The notes beneath the pieces are model-generated. The model was not told the origin of the DNA, ran no database searches, and was given only the letters and a program-made list of their open reading frames with translations. Source: Halisarca cf. caerulea (taxonomy: Eukaryota; Porifera; Demospongiae; Chondrillida; Halisarcidae). From it: DNA of 64,000 nt. This document shows, one piece after another, positions 1 through 12,072 of this stretch. Within the stretch, counting starts at the first letter, position 1. Every line of letters begins with the position of its first letter. The stretch is from positions 337,501-401,500 of the forward strand of contig CAUJGJ010000242.1 of NCBI GenBank assembly GCA_963170055.1, given 5' to 3'. A program made the position numbers and the translations under genes.

Positions 1-190
1 ACACACACCCATACTTGCACACACCTATACTTGCACACACCTACACTTACACACACCTACACTTGCACACACCCATACTTAATTACACATACCCACACTT
101 TTACACACCCACACTTGCACACACCTATACTTGCACACCTTGCATGAGCACACATCGTCACAGACACACTCTCACGTGCACATACACACC
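1..190. repeat. AC-rich degenerate tandem repeat
   Basis: The tract is built of imperfect units of the kind ACACACCTATACTTGC repeated about ten times. It lies in the SBNO intron just 3' (minus sense) of the exon at 190-305. The equivalent intron of copy C (about 49,735-49,810) has only a few units, so the tract has changed length between the duplicates. Short frames through it have repeat-driven composition and are not genes. Confidence 0.8.
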
Positions 191-569
191 CTCATGACTC
201 CATTGTACAAGTTCTTTAATGCCTGCTTTCCGTAGGAGGTGTCAAAATTGAACTCCTGCAGGTCAGCCACACTAGCAGCCCTCCTGTCTCCCCTGGTGAG
301 GGCACCTGTGGGAGGAGGTAGAGAAAAGTGTTACAATACAAACCAACTACTGCACTAAAATTAATGGCAATGTAGTAAGGCCACCATAGAGACAAGTAAA
401 CACGATAGTTACATACACAACCTCAAGTATATGCAAAGTCACAGGCTTGCAATCATGAACATGATTGTGCATACACATTAACACTCACGTAAATGCACAT
501 ATATACGTACATGCACGAACATACATTAACACATACGTACGAGCATGCCCTCACTCACTCATCCACACA

Positions 570-642
<73 letters not shown>

Positions 643-3055
643 TCAATGCACACATTCGTGTACACATGTATGGACAGCATTTACTGCATATACAAGTACA
701 TACATATACACAAAACTTACCCAAACATTGCAGTCTCTTTGCAACAGCTGCAGCAAAACGTCTTTCTCCTCCAACATTGGTGCAGACCAGCTTGTAGAGT
801 GGACCACTGGAGGAGAACAAGACCACTAGAAATATATACGCAATCAGAGAACAAACATATTTCTCAATGAAGAGCAGTAACAGAAGGAAACTGACAGGAA
901 GCATAAGGAAAGTACCAATGCATTCATACGCAATACAAGACAAATCCCAAAGTGTAAAACATGGATGCAAGAAACCATGTCAAATGTAGCATCCCTTCCC
1001 AACATACTCCCTTCCACTCCATGCACCCTGCCATCCTCACTCCATCCTCTTCACCATCATCCTCACCCTCACCCCTTTTACCCTTACTCTCACTATACAT
1101 CTTCTTCACCCTCACTCTCTCATCTTCCTCCTCGCTTTCCCAACCACTCCTCACTCTGTCACCTACCCCCTCTCACCCTCTCACCATCCACACTTTGACA
1201 ATCCACTCCTCACCATCTCACCTTCCCCCTCCACTCTCCTACCATCCTCACTTTCCCACCTCCTCACCCTCCCGTCTCAGTCCCACCCTCACCCTCCCCC
1301 CATCCTCACTTTCACAACCCACTCCTCACCCTCTTGCCTCCCCCTTTCACTATCCCACCATCCTCACTTTCTCACCGTCCTCACCCTCCTGCCTCACTCC
1401 CACCCTCACCTTCTCCCTCACTCTCCCCTTCACTCTCCCACCCTCCTCACCTAGACTGGTTGGACCTGTGTGTCCTCCCCAGCTGCTGGATAGCCTTGTC
1501 AGCACTCCATGGCAACTCCATGGTGATGTGTACACGACGACGAGTATTCTCACATTTAGCATCAGCATGGAGGGAAATCCCAGTGCTTGCTGCCTCGGAT
1601 ATGATGGCGACCATTTTCTTTCCGGCCATGAAAGCATAACGCTGTGAAAAGGACAACACACACACATAGTGAGTGTCCTCGAATACATACATATATGGAA
1701 GAGATGCTACAGGTCACCCATTCCTTGTCAATACAATAGAATCTTCCTCGTGATGTTAAAACAAAATTTGACCCAAAAATCTGACATTCATGTAAAGTAC
1801 ATGGGTACATTGTCTGGTACATAAGTAGTGTTTATACAACTTGAAGAACCTACTGTACATATTGTACATACTGTACATACTGCACATACTGTACATACTG
1901 CACCTACTGCACATATCGTACATACTGTAGCTGCACTTGTAGCAGGAATTTTATCCAAGATGAGGTACTGATACAAATACGTATGTCATTCTGGACCAAC
2001 AAGTGACCACAGTACGTATGTACATATATGGGCCTCATACCACAACATCACATACAAGGGCAAACTGGTCAAACCATCACTGACCATCACTGATCATCAC
2101 TGACCATCACTGACCATCAATCACATTTCTACCATTGTAAACCTACTTACTCAATCATCAGTGAGCTAGGACTGAGGCAGACAAACACTAACATCACAAC
2201 TCAGTGTCAGGTGCAATCACATATAATTGTGACCACTTTTTAATAATTATGAATGAGTAAATACCCAAAATCCTCCAAGCCTACTACTAAGCACACTCCC
2301 CACAGCACTGATGTACTCCACCTCATTGTTGTTCACACTCTCCAGTCCACTGAGCTCGTCCCCTCTTGTCTCGTACTGCAGTTTCCTGTTTAACTTCCTC
2401 ACAATCCTCCCTCTTCTTCCTGTCATCTCAGCCACACAAGACGGTCCATCCAGAGCATCGATTATCCAGTCCAAGGGACTGAGAGAGAGAGAGAGAGTGA
2501 AGGTACAGTACAGCAATGAGCACAGTATACTAAGGCTACATACGTATATGTTTGTGTGCACAAATGAAATTCATATTTTTCTGAAAAAAGTACACATGCA
2601 GGAATTGTGCGTGGCTACACATTCCTGTATACATGGTATGTATGTATGACAAACACACAGTCAAACAACAATAAAAACAGGTGATCATAATACTATACTA
2701 ATAGTACATTCCATCAGGCATCACTGCTCGCAAGAAAGAGGGCAAACTGAAAAGTACAACCTCTCGAGAACTACTGCATATCGCATCATGAGTGTACATT
2801 GTCAATACAGTCCCATTTACCTACTTCAGCAGTACACCACTGTATAATGCCAAAGAGCCGTACCACCTAGGGGGCACAGTCACCTGTACATACAGTAAAC
2901 ACTCTTCCTACACACAAAAAAGAATGTGCACTCTGATCTCTGCTGAAGAAGTGTCCTCAATGCACCAACCTTTTAGGTAGATCCATTTTCCTGATGAAAT
3001 CAATGAAGACAGCTCTTGCCTGCACACACCAAGCATCCTCTGTGTCTTTGTGGCC
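190..3055 (-). CDS. sbno: Strawberry notch (SBNO) helicase, copy A, 3' part (runs off left edge)
   Basis: Five minus-strand exons with GT/AG ends and consistent phases: 2970-3055, 2322-2478, 1451-1641, 721-806 and 190-305. They encode, in order, a linker ending in DLPKR; the block with [10 protein letters not shown]; the core helicase block with [37 protein letters not shown] and the preceding [19 protein letters not shown]; and ALTRGDRRA followed by [12 protein letters not shown]. This series is diagnostic of the strawberry notch family, large nuclear DExH-box co-regulators acting downstream of Notch and other signals. The phase-0 start of the 3055 exon fits the phase-0 end of the exon at 25,114-25,179, so the 5' half is probably at 25-33 kb, with R1-R3 inside the intervening intron. 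The 3' end lies beyond the window. Confidence 0.9.
572..638. repeat. (AC)n microsatellite
   Basis: An almost pure AC dinucleotide run in the SBNO intron between exons 721-806 and 190-305. The same run is at 50,190-50,257 in copy C. His/Thr or Cys/Val repeat frames through it are artefacts. Confidence 0.95.
1000..1440. repeat. CT-rich low-complexity tract (CCCTCACTCTC-like units)
   Basis: Irregular pyrimidine-rich units fill the SBNO intron just downstream (minus sense) of the helicase exon 1451-1641. Copy C has the same tract about 100 bp shorter (50,620-50,945), showing expansion or contraction since duplication. A plus-strand open frame of about 228 codons crosses it only because the composition lacks stops. 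Confidence 0.85.
1848..2120. repeat. Short tandem repeats (GTACATACT and CATCACTGAC types)
   Basis: About 1,848-1,935 carries repeated (G/C)(T/A)ACATACT units, and 2,068-2,120 carries about five ATCACTGACC units. Both recur in copy C (51,345-51,425 and 51,565-51,612). They are intronic in SBNO. Confidence 0.7.
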
Positions 3056-4007
3056 CTATAAGCACAATAGGATACACTGTAGATAGCACAGGTCAAAGTG
3101 GACCCTCTCTATAGAGGACATTACATGTATATCATACCCATACATTGTAAAAACACAAAGTGGACCCTCTCCACAAAGGACATCATACCAACCTGGCCTA
3201 GTGAGACAGAGGGGTGGACACCTAATTAGTCCTGGATGGTATCAAAAATGTTAACTAGTTATTAACTAATTGACAGATAGTCAGTATTAGTCGGTATATC
3301 TCAATGTTATCCTCGAACTCCAAAATATTTTAGCACTATATACCCGAGCCACTTGGAAAACTTAGCCACATATTAGACCTCTGCTGTTAGTATTCGCCAT
3401 TTTAATCCAGCTGTTCATGTACTGCAAACGGAGGTACCTGCACTTGCTCTAGAAATATATCGATCAGAAGATATATTAAGTGTTCAATATATCAACTATT
3501 CAAAATTGTAATTACTGTATTGTCAGTTATATGGATTGATATTGATATTGACTATTAATATTGAAATATTGTTCACGGCTATACATGCGTACTGTAGGAA
3601 GGCATACAACAGTGACCACTATAGATAGTCTCTCATGCTACGTACATGTCAACTGATTGTTAAATAATCATTTTGAACCAAATCACTCAGGTCATCATGA
3701 CTGGACCCTTCCTAAAAAGGCCACTATATAGATCCAACCTAGAGACATGGTAGACACTGAGGCGGTTACTTCATTCTGTGGTCAACACATGGAATGTGCT
3801 GCCAAGATCACTCTCCACAACACATACACATTGTGAACCAATGTTGAAAGTAGTTTCCTATTCATCTAGTGTGGCTGACACATGCCTTGTCTAACCAATC
3901 AGTTCTAATCACATTAAGGCATTGGTAAGGTTTCTCATGACATTGTGGAAACTCCATTCTCCTACTCAGTTCAAATACGCAGTTAAAAGAAAAGACCAAA
4001 GAAGAGG

Positions 4008-7000
4008 ATGAATCTGATCTTCCTTGTTGTAGTCCAATGGCTAATTCATACTGCAGGTAAGAGGTGTACTGGGACAAGGGAACATACTACAAAAATGAGC
4101 ATTCCAAAGTCTATATTACACATATTGTACTATGATTAAGTGCTGACTTGAATATTTTTATAATAAATCCACTCTCCACTCTCTACAGGTGCTCAATCCC
4201 CCACTACACAGTTGAGGTTCTACAACTCCACTACTCAACTACCTCACAACAATAGAATAGCTCCACGTGGTACAACTGTTCTAGCGGAGTGTAGAGTTAC
4301 TCCACATCAACAACAAATACACTATCAATGGACCTGTCCTCATCCACCATGTGATGGAGAATACAGAAAGGTCTACAATAATCTTATTCTTATTGTAGCT
4401 ACTACCACAACTAGTGGACGGTACAAGTGTACATCCACTCCTCATGGGACAGAGGTCTCAGCTACTTTGAATGTACAAACATCACTCTCTCTAGGTTTGC
4501 ATGATACAGTACTAATGTGATATCTTAAGGTCTCTTTTCCCCAAAGTATGTACTGCTTAATGAATGCAGTAAAAGTATTACAGAACAGTACATAAATAAG
4601 GTAACACAAACTGGAAAAAGTTAGTAAAATGTTAGTTTTTTATCTGAGAAAAGTTAATCCACTAACCACCAAATGTGTGTAAAAGGAGATAACCTCTAAC
4701 CAATAAACATTAACGATTTTCGGCAAGCAGGTATTACCCTTTCTTGGTTAATCAAGTTAACTGAAAATTTGCTAAAAATAGTTTGGGGGGCTAGTTGAAC
4801 CAATGTGTATTCTTTGTCATCGTCTCTTAGCATTTTGTTATCAAAGCATCATACAAGGACTTTCAATCTCCATCCTTGGCATTTCTAAACTTCAGGGTCA
4901 CCCGTCTAAATAAGTAATAGTTACCACATGGCTCCTTGGGGAGTAACAGGTTTACAGACTGAACCCCTCCTCCCTGAGGGCATGTAGGCATGCAGCGCAG
5001 GAGGGATGAGCTCAGTAAACATGTTGCTCCCCAAGGAAGCCATATTTTATCTCCTTTTAACACTTAAAAAGGCAGCAAAGTGTGTTCTGATGGTGGGAGA
5101 GAGCAGCCATTGTACGTCTACTTCAGTAATTGTGAGTGAATCTTACTAGTTAAAGCAACGCACACTTCTCAGTGCATTTATGGGCCCACAACATATTACA
5201 GTTGATATGGTGATTTGTATATAAGGTATGGCTGCCACATAGTAGAGGTCTACGTACAAGTGATGCAATGTCATACAGTATCTAATAAGGTTGGATTTGC
5301 ATATTGAATACACAAAGCCAGTAATGTATGACATACAGACCTACCCACCACAGCCACTCTGCTGACACCACAAGTCTCAATAATAAACAATGTTACTGAA
5401 CAACAACTTCAGTTAGTCCTCACCAGACCAGAAGGTTACAACAGTGGAAGGTTCATCTTAAGATATGACTGTGGATTTATGGGAATTCCCATTGAACTGG
5501 AGTACAGTACTGTCGAGATTAGTAGTGGTAGTAGTGACGTAGTAGTGAGAAGGAGTAGATCATGTTTTGCAAAAGGAGAGATATCCAGAGTTACAGTTTG
5601 GTTTGTCAGTGGAGGGAACATAAGTTCAGTACCAGCAGTGGTCAATGCTACCAGTGGAGAAGGTGAGATAAGAAGTGATGTTAGTACAAATGAATGAAAT
5701 AAGGCAAGCAATCAACACTTATACGTATCATAGAAAAAGGTACATTTCGACGATTAATGCAGCTTTGTGTGAATTACTAAATTATGAACATTGTTAAGCC
5801 ATTTTATTAGAATAGGCTACCATTAAGATTACTGACCATGCACGTATATTAACACTGATCAGTGAATTTCACATCTGTATCACTGTATGGAGCATGTACT
5901 TATCCTGTATCACACTATGGAGCATGTACTTATCCTGTATCACTGTGTGGAGCATGTATTGATCCTGTATCACTGTATGGAGTATGTACTTATCCTGTAT
6001 CACTGTATGGAGCATGTATTGATCCTGTATCACTGTATGGAGCATGTACTGATCCTGTATCATTGTATGGAGCATGTACATGTATTGATCCTGTATCACT
6101 GTATGTAGTATGTATTGATCCTGTATATATATATCACTGTATGGAGCATGTATTGATCCTGTATCACTGTATGAAGCATGTATTGATCCTGTATCACTGT
6201 ATGGAGCATGTATTGATCCTGTATCACTGTATGTAGTATGTATTGATCCTGTATCACTGTATGAAGCATGTATTGATCCTGTATCACTGTATGGAGCATG
6301 TATTGATCCTGTATCACTGTATGGAGCATGTATTGATCCTGTATCACTGCATGGAGCTTGTATTATGGAGTACGGTAGTACTCCATATGTAGGATTGACA
6401 CAAATTCAAAACTGTGCAAAGTCCTACATCCCGCAGCACCTGCATATGCACTGTAAAATGTGTTGTATGTGTGGGATGTAGGAATTTGCACAGTGTGCAC
6501 TCAATCCAACTAAACTCTGTCTAGCCCTATACCCGTCTAGCCTCATGTATGTGTAGCCCTATGCTCGTCTAGCCCTATGTCTGTCTTGCCCTTTGCCCAC
6601 CTAACCCTTTACCGGTTTTGCAACTTACTCTTGTTCCAAGTGTTTTTGGAGAATTCTTTTTGATAATGCCTTTTGCATGACCCTGTGCCATTTTTAAATG
6701 GTTTTTATACACCCTTATATTGGTCTCTTGGTGTCACCGTACTGTAGATGATTCACCTCAAATTACTGTATATTCTGAAAAAAAATTGTCACACCTAGTT
6801 TCACTAAAATTTTGTCTGATGAGAGAATTTAGAGATGTTTTCCACCTTTGAAAGTGGCTGATGAAACTTTGGAGTCGAGTGACAGATAATTGGAGAGCTG
6901 ACAAAATGATAGAGTTCAGCTATTAAATGTGATAATAATGATATAATTACCCTAACATGTAGCTCTTTGATACATAGCTTAAATGAAATCGTGAGGGGAT

Positions 7001-8676
7001 AGCTCATTGCATAGCCATCTTTTCCTCAGCAGCACTTGATGATAGGCCAACCCCAACAGGATGAAAAACAGCAATACTCTATCATTGGAAGAAGAACCAT
7101 GATTGTAAGAATTGCAAAACTTAAACTTAATTCTACAGAATATCTTAAGCTGAAACGTTGGATGACAAAATTTTAGAAAATGACCATTTGTCAAATCTTG
7201 GAGAGATTTTCGACACAAAACTATGGATGGCGAAATTATGAAAGGATGAAAATTTACAGACACAGACTATACGGTAAAGAAACTACCCAAGTCACAACTC
7301 ATCCTATATCCATTGAAGCCACAAGAGCTAGCACTCAACCAACAACCACAGGGGAGTAAACGTTGAACTACTGTGTGACATCTCACTGGGCAAATTTGCT
7401 GATAGTCATTTGAGATCACAAACATAAAAATGCATGCCATCTCACAACGCACAACTGCTAGCGGTGCTGAATCCAACATCCGAGGATGTTTTTTACAGAC
7501 TGGGTCAATGTCATGTGTACTATAGCCAGTAGTGCAGAATCCACTTACATTTATGACAGCTAACTGTGGAATCCGTCACAGATATGGACAAGCATGTCTG
7601 TGACAGATGTAATGCGTCACACGTAATGCATGAGATTGCATTACATATAACATATTAATAAGCATTATTAGCTGTATCATGTATCATTGCTAACAACACT
7701 CAAATACAACAGTGTATTCTGGTACACCACAAACCATTCATCATACAACTCCTCACCTAAATGGGAAATACCATTATATCCGGTCCTACAGTAGCTCTCA
7801 AATATGCACAGTACTTTTTAATGCTCCTTACCAGGTGTACATACATCGCTGTCATAACCCCCTACTATTGTGAATAGCAGGTACTGACTCTTCTTTTACA
7901 ACAACAGTACTAGTGAATGCTGTAAAGCCTACTACCACAACAGTAAAAGTGGATGCTGTAAAGACTACTACCACACCAGTACAAGCGGATGCTGTAAAGC
8001 CTACTACCACAACTACAAAGTCCACAACAACTGATGTCATAAGAGTCAGCAACCAACCAACCACTACAGGTAATACATTGAACAACTGTAACTGAGAATA
8101 GCTGACATATAACATTGACAAAAATTGGTCGCTAGTTGTCAGGGACTTACAAGTACCAAATACAGTACCTCTTGTCACTCCTTCCTCCAGCTTCCTGTCC
8201 CCCACACATCTCCTCCCTCCCACTCAACAGTGTCATCCTCACTCCACTCACCAACACTGTACCACCTGGTACCACCCTCACTATAGGATGTGTGGATGGA
8301 TACTACACTGATCAGATGGGGACAATGACATGCGGAGCTGATGGACAATGGACAGGGACACCAACACACTGTACAGGTATGGATGAAATGTAGACGAGTG
8401 CGTTTAGATTACAGAGGAAGGTTCTGTACTAACCCACACCTCCTTCCCCAGAAACCTGCACAGCATCCAACTTGACTGCTGTATCTGAGGATGTAGCATA
8501 CACCATACCCAACAAGATAAGACCAGGAGTTGTAGCCACCTCTCCTCGGTGTAGAGTGGGCCACCATGTCACTGTCAGTGCTGTGTGCCAGGATGACAGG
8601 ACATGGAGAGTAGAGGAACAGTGTGTGCAGAGTAAGTGTGTGTGTGTGTGTGTATGTGTGTGTGTGTGTGTGTGTT

Positions 8677-8751
<75 letters not shown>

Positions 8752-9381
8752 ATATGTATGTGCATGTAGGTGTGTGCAGTTGGACAATGACTGTACGTAC
8801 ATTAGGCAAAAATCATGACCAATGTACTCAGCAAAGTTTGTTAATGTACACATAGTATGCTGTCCACCGTAGTAAACATGAAGCAAATATAAATTCAGCC
8901 ATTTCAAATGATTATACTAAAGCAATGCCTTGTACAGCGTAATAAGAATAATAATAATAAGCGTGTAAGCGTAAGGGGCTTAATTTCCTTAGTACGTACT
9001 GTATATACATACATAGGACTACTGAATGTACATGTACATACTGTGTACTACATGTGTTCGAGATGTTCTCACTCCACAGGTGCCACCTCCTGCAACTGTC
9101 CTCCTACAAACACTGGAGTCATCGTAGGAGTGACAGTAGTGAACAGCATCATACTGTTGGCTACTATTACACTACTGGTCATTATTGTCATACTGATTAC
9201 CAGAAGGAAGAGAGACACACAGACAGTCAATTATGGAGAAGACTCCAAAGGTACTGTACAGATTTATGATGAAGTGGATGACAGTATAGGACTGAAGAGA
9301 TCTGGTACAGATACTAAAGTCTATCAAGACATTGATGTCAGTAAGATGGAAGACAGGAACCAATATGCTACAATGAAATGA
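4008..9381 (+). CDS. R1: Ig/CCP type I receptor, second Ig-like exon destroyed
   Basis: Exons, all joined in phase 1: signal peptide 4008-4056 ([17 protein letters not shown]), Ig domain 4189-4494 (Cys, Trp, then GRYKC), D3 5354-5662, Thr-rich stalk 7881-8069, CCP1 8191-8376, CCP2 8452-8631 (four Cys each), and transmembrane plus tail 9080-9381. The D2 exon survives only as a 3' stub. Because exons are phase-symmetric, omitting D2 leaves an open frame of 506 codons. The tail has NYGED, IYDEV, VYQDI and QYATM; YATM is a YxxM motif of the kind bound by PI3K SH2 domains. It is a predicted cell-surface receptor; its ligand is unknown. An AATAAA lies near 9,723. R5 is its duplicate. It could be a decaying gene or a real short form. 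Confidence 0.75.
4930..5042. mobile_element. Palindromic (foldback/MITE-like) element
   Basis: The ends GGCTCCTTGGGGAGTAACAG and its near reverse complement at about 5,021-5,041 form an imperfect hairpin of about 110 bp. The element lies exactly where the 5' part of the R1 D2 exon and its upstream intron end are missing compared with R5, so its arrival is probably linked to that deletion. Confidence 0.6.
5080..5131 (+). pseudogene. R1 D2 (second Ig-like) exon stub
   Basis: Only the last about 50 bp of the exon remain, encoding the [17 protein letters not shown] end and a GTGAGT donor. The intact R5 counterpart is 55,301-55,555. No acceptor or 5' part of the domain is present, so it should not be included in transcripts. 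Confidence 0.75.
5868..6360. repeat. 30-bp minisatellite in R1 intron
   Basis: About 16 copies of a 30-bp unit built around CTGTATGGAGCATGTATTGA, with point variants and a few small insertions. Since 30 is divisible by three, several frames on both strands stay open (for example [10 protein letters not shown] repeats), but there are no fitting splice sites. Related arrays lie in the same intron of R3 (18,742-18,895) and R5 (56,740-57,185); R4 lacks it. Confidence 0.9.
7280..7351 (+). pseudogene. R1 first Thr-rich stalk exon with lost splice donor
   Basis: A 72-bp block after AAAG encodes a Thr/Pro-rich stretch (ETTQVTTHP to QPTTTG), homologous to the R3 exon 18,914-19,003. The donor, G|GTGAGG in R3, reads G|GGGAGT here. 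The R5 copy (57,694-57,765) has the same change, so it predates the duplication. It is probably not spliced. Confidence 0.55.
8636..8748. repeat. (GT)n at the CCP2 splice donor of R1
   Basis: The run begins within the donor of the CCP2 exon (A|GTAAGTGTGTG). The same arrangement is seen in R3 and R5. Confidence 0.95.
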
Positions 9382-9396
9382 AACTTGTGTGTGACA

Positions 9397-9503
<107 letters not shown>

Positions 9504-11020
9504 TGTGCCCATGCATGTGTCAGTGTATTCAGTCACATGTGTTACACAAGCGTGCATGTGCATATGTATGAGTGCAAATGACTGTGTACATGTGTGTAAA
9601 TATATACGTATACATAACATATGTACAATGTCATCCTAATGTGTCAAAATGTGTAACTTCCATAAACCTGTATCGAGCGCTATCTAGCTAGACACAAGAC
9701 AGGGAGAAATTGCACCCAACAAAATAAATGTGCATGTGTGTAAGAATGGGTGGAGAACAGAGAGAAACATATTCCAAATGGTGGGAAAGTTTGCATGGTG
9801 TGAATTTCAGATATTTTCATCACTCTACAGATAAATATCAAATTAACATAATTTAATGTACATTTCTCCTTTTCTTATCTTCATACAGCTAGCTTTCATG
9901 TAGCATTGATTGATCTAATAGCACTGCATGTGAAATTGAGCCACGTTAAAGATTAAATATGTTCTCAATATGCTTTCAGTTCTAGTAATACATAGGCAGC
10001 CGAATGGTGGGGGAGCAAGGGGCATGTACCCCCACAATTTTGTCTTGGGGGTAGTACCCCCACGCAGATTTTAAGGGCTAAATTTTGAAAAATCCCTTCA
10101 CATACTGAAATACTGAGCAATTAGTGTGTATGCTAGAAACCTCTATACAAAAAAGAAGCTTCAATGAGTTTCGAAAAGCTTCTCTTAGACTAACACAATT
10201 TAAGGAAAACTTAAGAATAAAAAGGAATCCTGCAATCAACACCAAATTGGCAAACATTTTTCTGGACACAGGCCTAGAATCACACTGTGGCTTGCAAAAC
10301 CACTACCCTGTATCTGCTATCAGGGGAGGAGGAGGAGGGGCACTATGCCTTCAAAAAATCATTAGAACCCTACTTCAGGTAATTACTAATCGTACCTCAA
10401 AGAGAAAGAAGGGCTGAAATGGTTCAAATTCTACATCGATCAGCATGTTTTGGTTCTAGAGGTTAAGGGCATTTATCGTTGCTCAATTTGTTTGGATGAA
10501 TTCAATTTGATCCATGAATTTAATTTGACCCAATGAAATCGGCTAGAGCTGGCGTCAAAACAAGCACTGTTTGACAACTTGGCTGAAATGGTATGAAAAC
10601 AGTTGAAAATCCAGACTTGGTGGCATGTGACCAAATAACGATCAGACCATTACAATACTAATACAATAACTATATTGCTTAGTATTATGCCAATTGGCAG
10701 AATGGATGTGGTGGATAGAAGCTTATAACCTCAACAATACGCATACTGTATACAAGTCTAGTAGAATAGACATTCACATGACTACAGATACGGTATGTAA
10801 ACATAATATGTATATAACAGTACTGCTATGATTGATTAAAATAAATGCAAGAATATTGAAAGCCAACCAAACAACACAGTGTCACATAAACCACTCCATT
10901 CATTGTAGAGTGACTGTGTGACAAGTTGTTTTGGTAATATGCCAACTACTAAGGATTCCCAAATGAAGCTGTACCAAACACTCAGTATCGAAAGTGCAGA
11001 CAAAGGAGAAGAGGAAGAGA
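9504..11020. other. R1-R2 intergenic region
   Basis: No gene is supported here. The region contains the presumed R1 3' end (AATAAA near 9,723) and R2 upstream sequence. The block from about 10,028 to 10,346, starting with ACCCCCAC-type text, is absent from copy C, where GGGGCATGT runs straight into GCCTTCAA. That is either an insertion in A or a deletion in C. Small open frames at 10.08-10.42 kb lie mostly in this block and look like transposon debris. Confidence 0.6.
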
Positions 11021-12031
11021 ATGGACCAGTTCTTCCTTGTTCTAGCCACACTGCTGATATCCACTGCGGGTGAGGGGGTGCATGTATTGGGAGAGGGGAG
11101 TATTGTATCACAGAAACATATCTCAGCCGCAGTTAAAGTGTCATTGGCAGAGCTTCAAATAGCACTAAGGTCGAACGTAAAGAAGAACAATTTGATTCAG
11201 AAAAAAATAGGATCCCAATATATGCTTACTAGATCACACTTGACCATATCTTAAATCCAATCTCCGTCCATTCCACTCTCTACAGGTGCTCAAGAACCCT
11301 CTACACAGTTAATATTCTACAACTCCACTACTGAACTACCTCACAACAGGAGAATAGTTCCACGTGGTACAACTGTTCTACTGGAGTGTAGAGTTACTCC
11401 ACATCAACAACAAATACACTACAACTGGACCTGTCCTCATCCACCATGTGATGGAGAATACAGAAAGGTCTACAATAATCTTATTCTAATTGTAGCTACT
11501 CCCACAACTAGTGGAGGGTACAAGTGTACACCTACTCCTCATGGGAATGAGGTCTTGACTACTTTGACTGTACAAACATCACTTCCTCAAGGTAAGAAAA
11601 TATCCTCCTGAAGTACCAATAGCCATACTACACACTTCAATACATTTGTTCTTGTTGTCTATAATTCTCCAGGTACTCTTGCTCTCTACAACAAAAGTAA
11701 ACTTCTCCTACGGAACACACTAATAACTGATCCACAACAGATACCAAATGGACTAGTGTGTACTACTAGTGTGAGTGGTGAAGTAGGAAGGTTCAGGTTT
11801 GAGGATGGGACTACAACACTTGGTAGCAGACAAGGTCAAAGTACAACAGTACAAAGTTCACAACTAAATAAAAATGGACAATATGTGTGCTTTGATGGTG
11901 GGAGAGAGCGGCCATTTTACATCTACTTTAGTAATGGTGAGTATACCTTACTAAGTACGTCATATTATTGGTATACACATTTCTTAGTAAAGTCCCCCCT
12001 TCACACACACGCACACACGCACGCACGCACC

Positions 12032-12072
<41 letters not shown>

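Noticed and set aside
961..1647. Plus-strand Ser/Pro/Leu-rich frame of about 228 codons
   Set aside because: It crosses a CT-rich tract and then runs antisense over a well-supported SBNO exon (1451-1641).
2247..2321. Extension of the SBNO exon beyond NNNE to the GGFW end
   Set aside because: The possible donor after TGG is not conserved in copy C, and alignment to the family places the junction at the GAG|GTGGAG donor (2,322 and 51,813).
5862..6236. Long open frames with [10 protein letters not shown] or [10 protein letters not shown] repeats (also at 18.7 and 56.7 kb) as a repeat protein
   Set aside because: They follow from a 30-bp tandem unit without stops, are open on both strands, and lack splice sites that would join them to receptor exons.
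5868..6360. CRISPR-like array
   Set aside because: Units are head-to-tail with no unique spacers and the context is eukaryotic.
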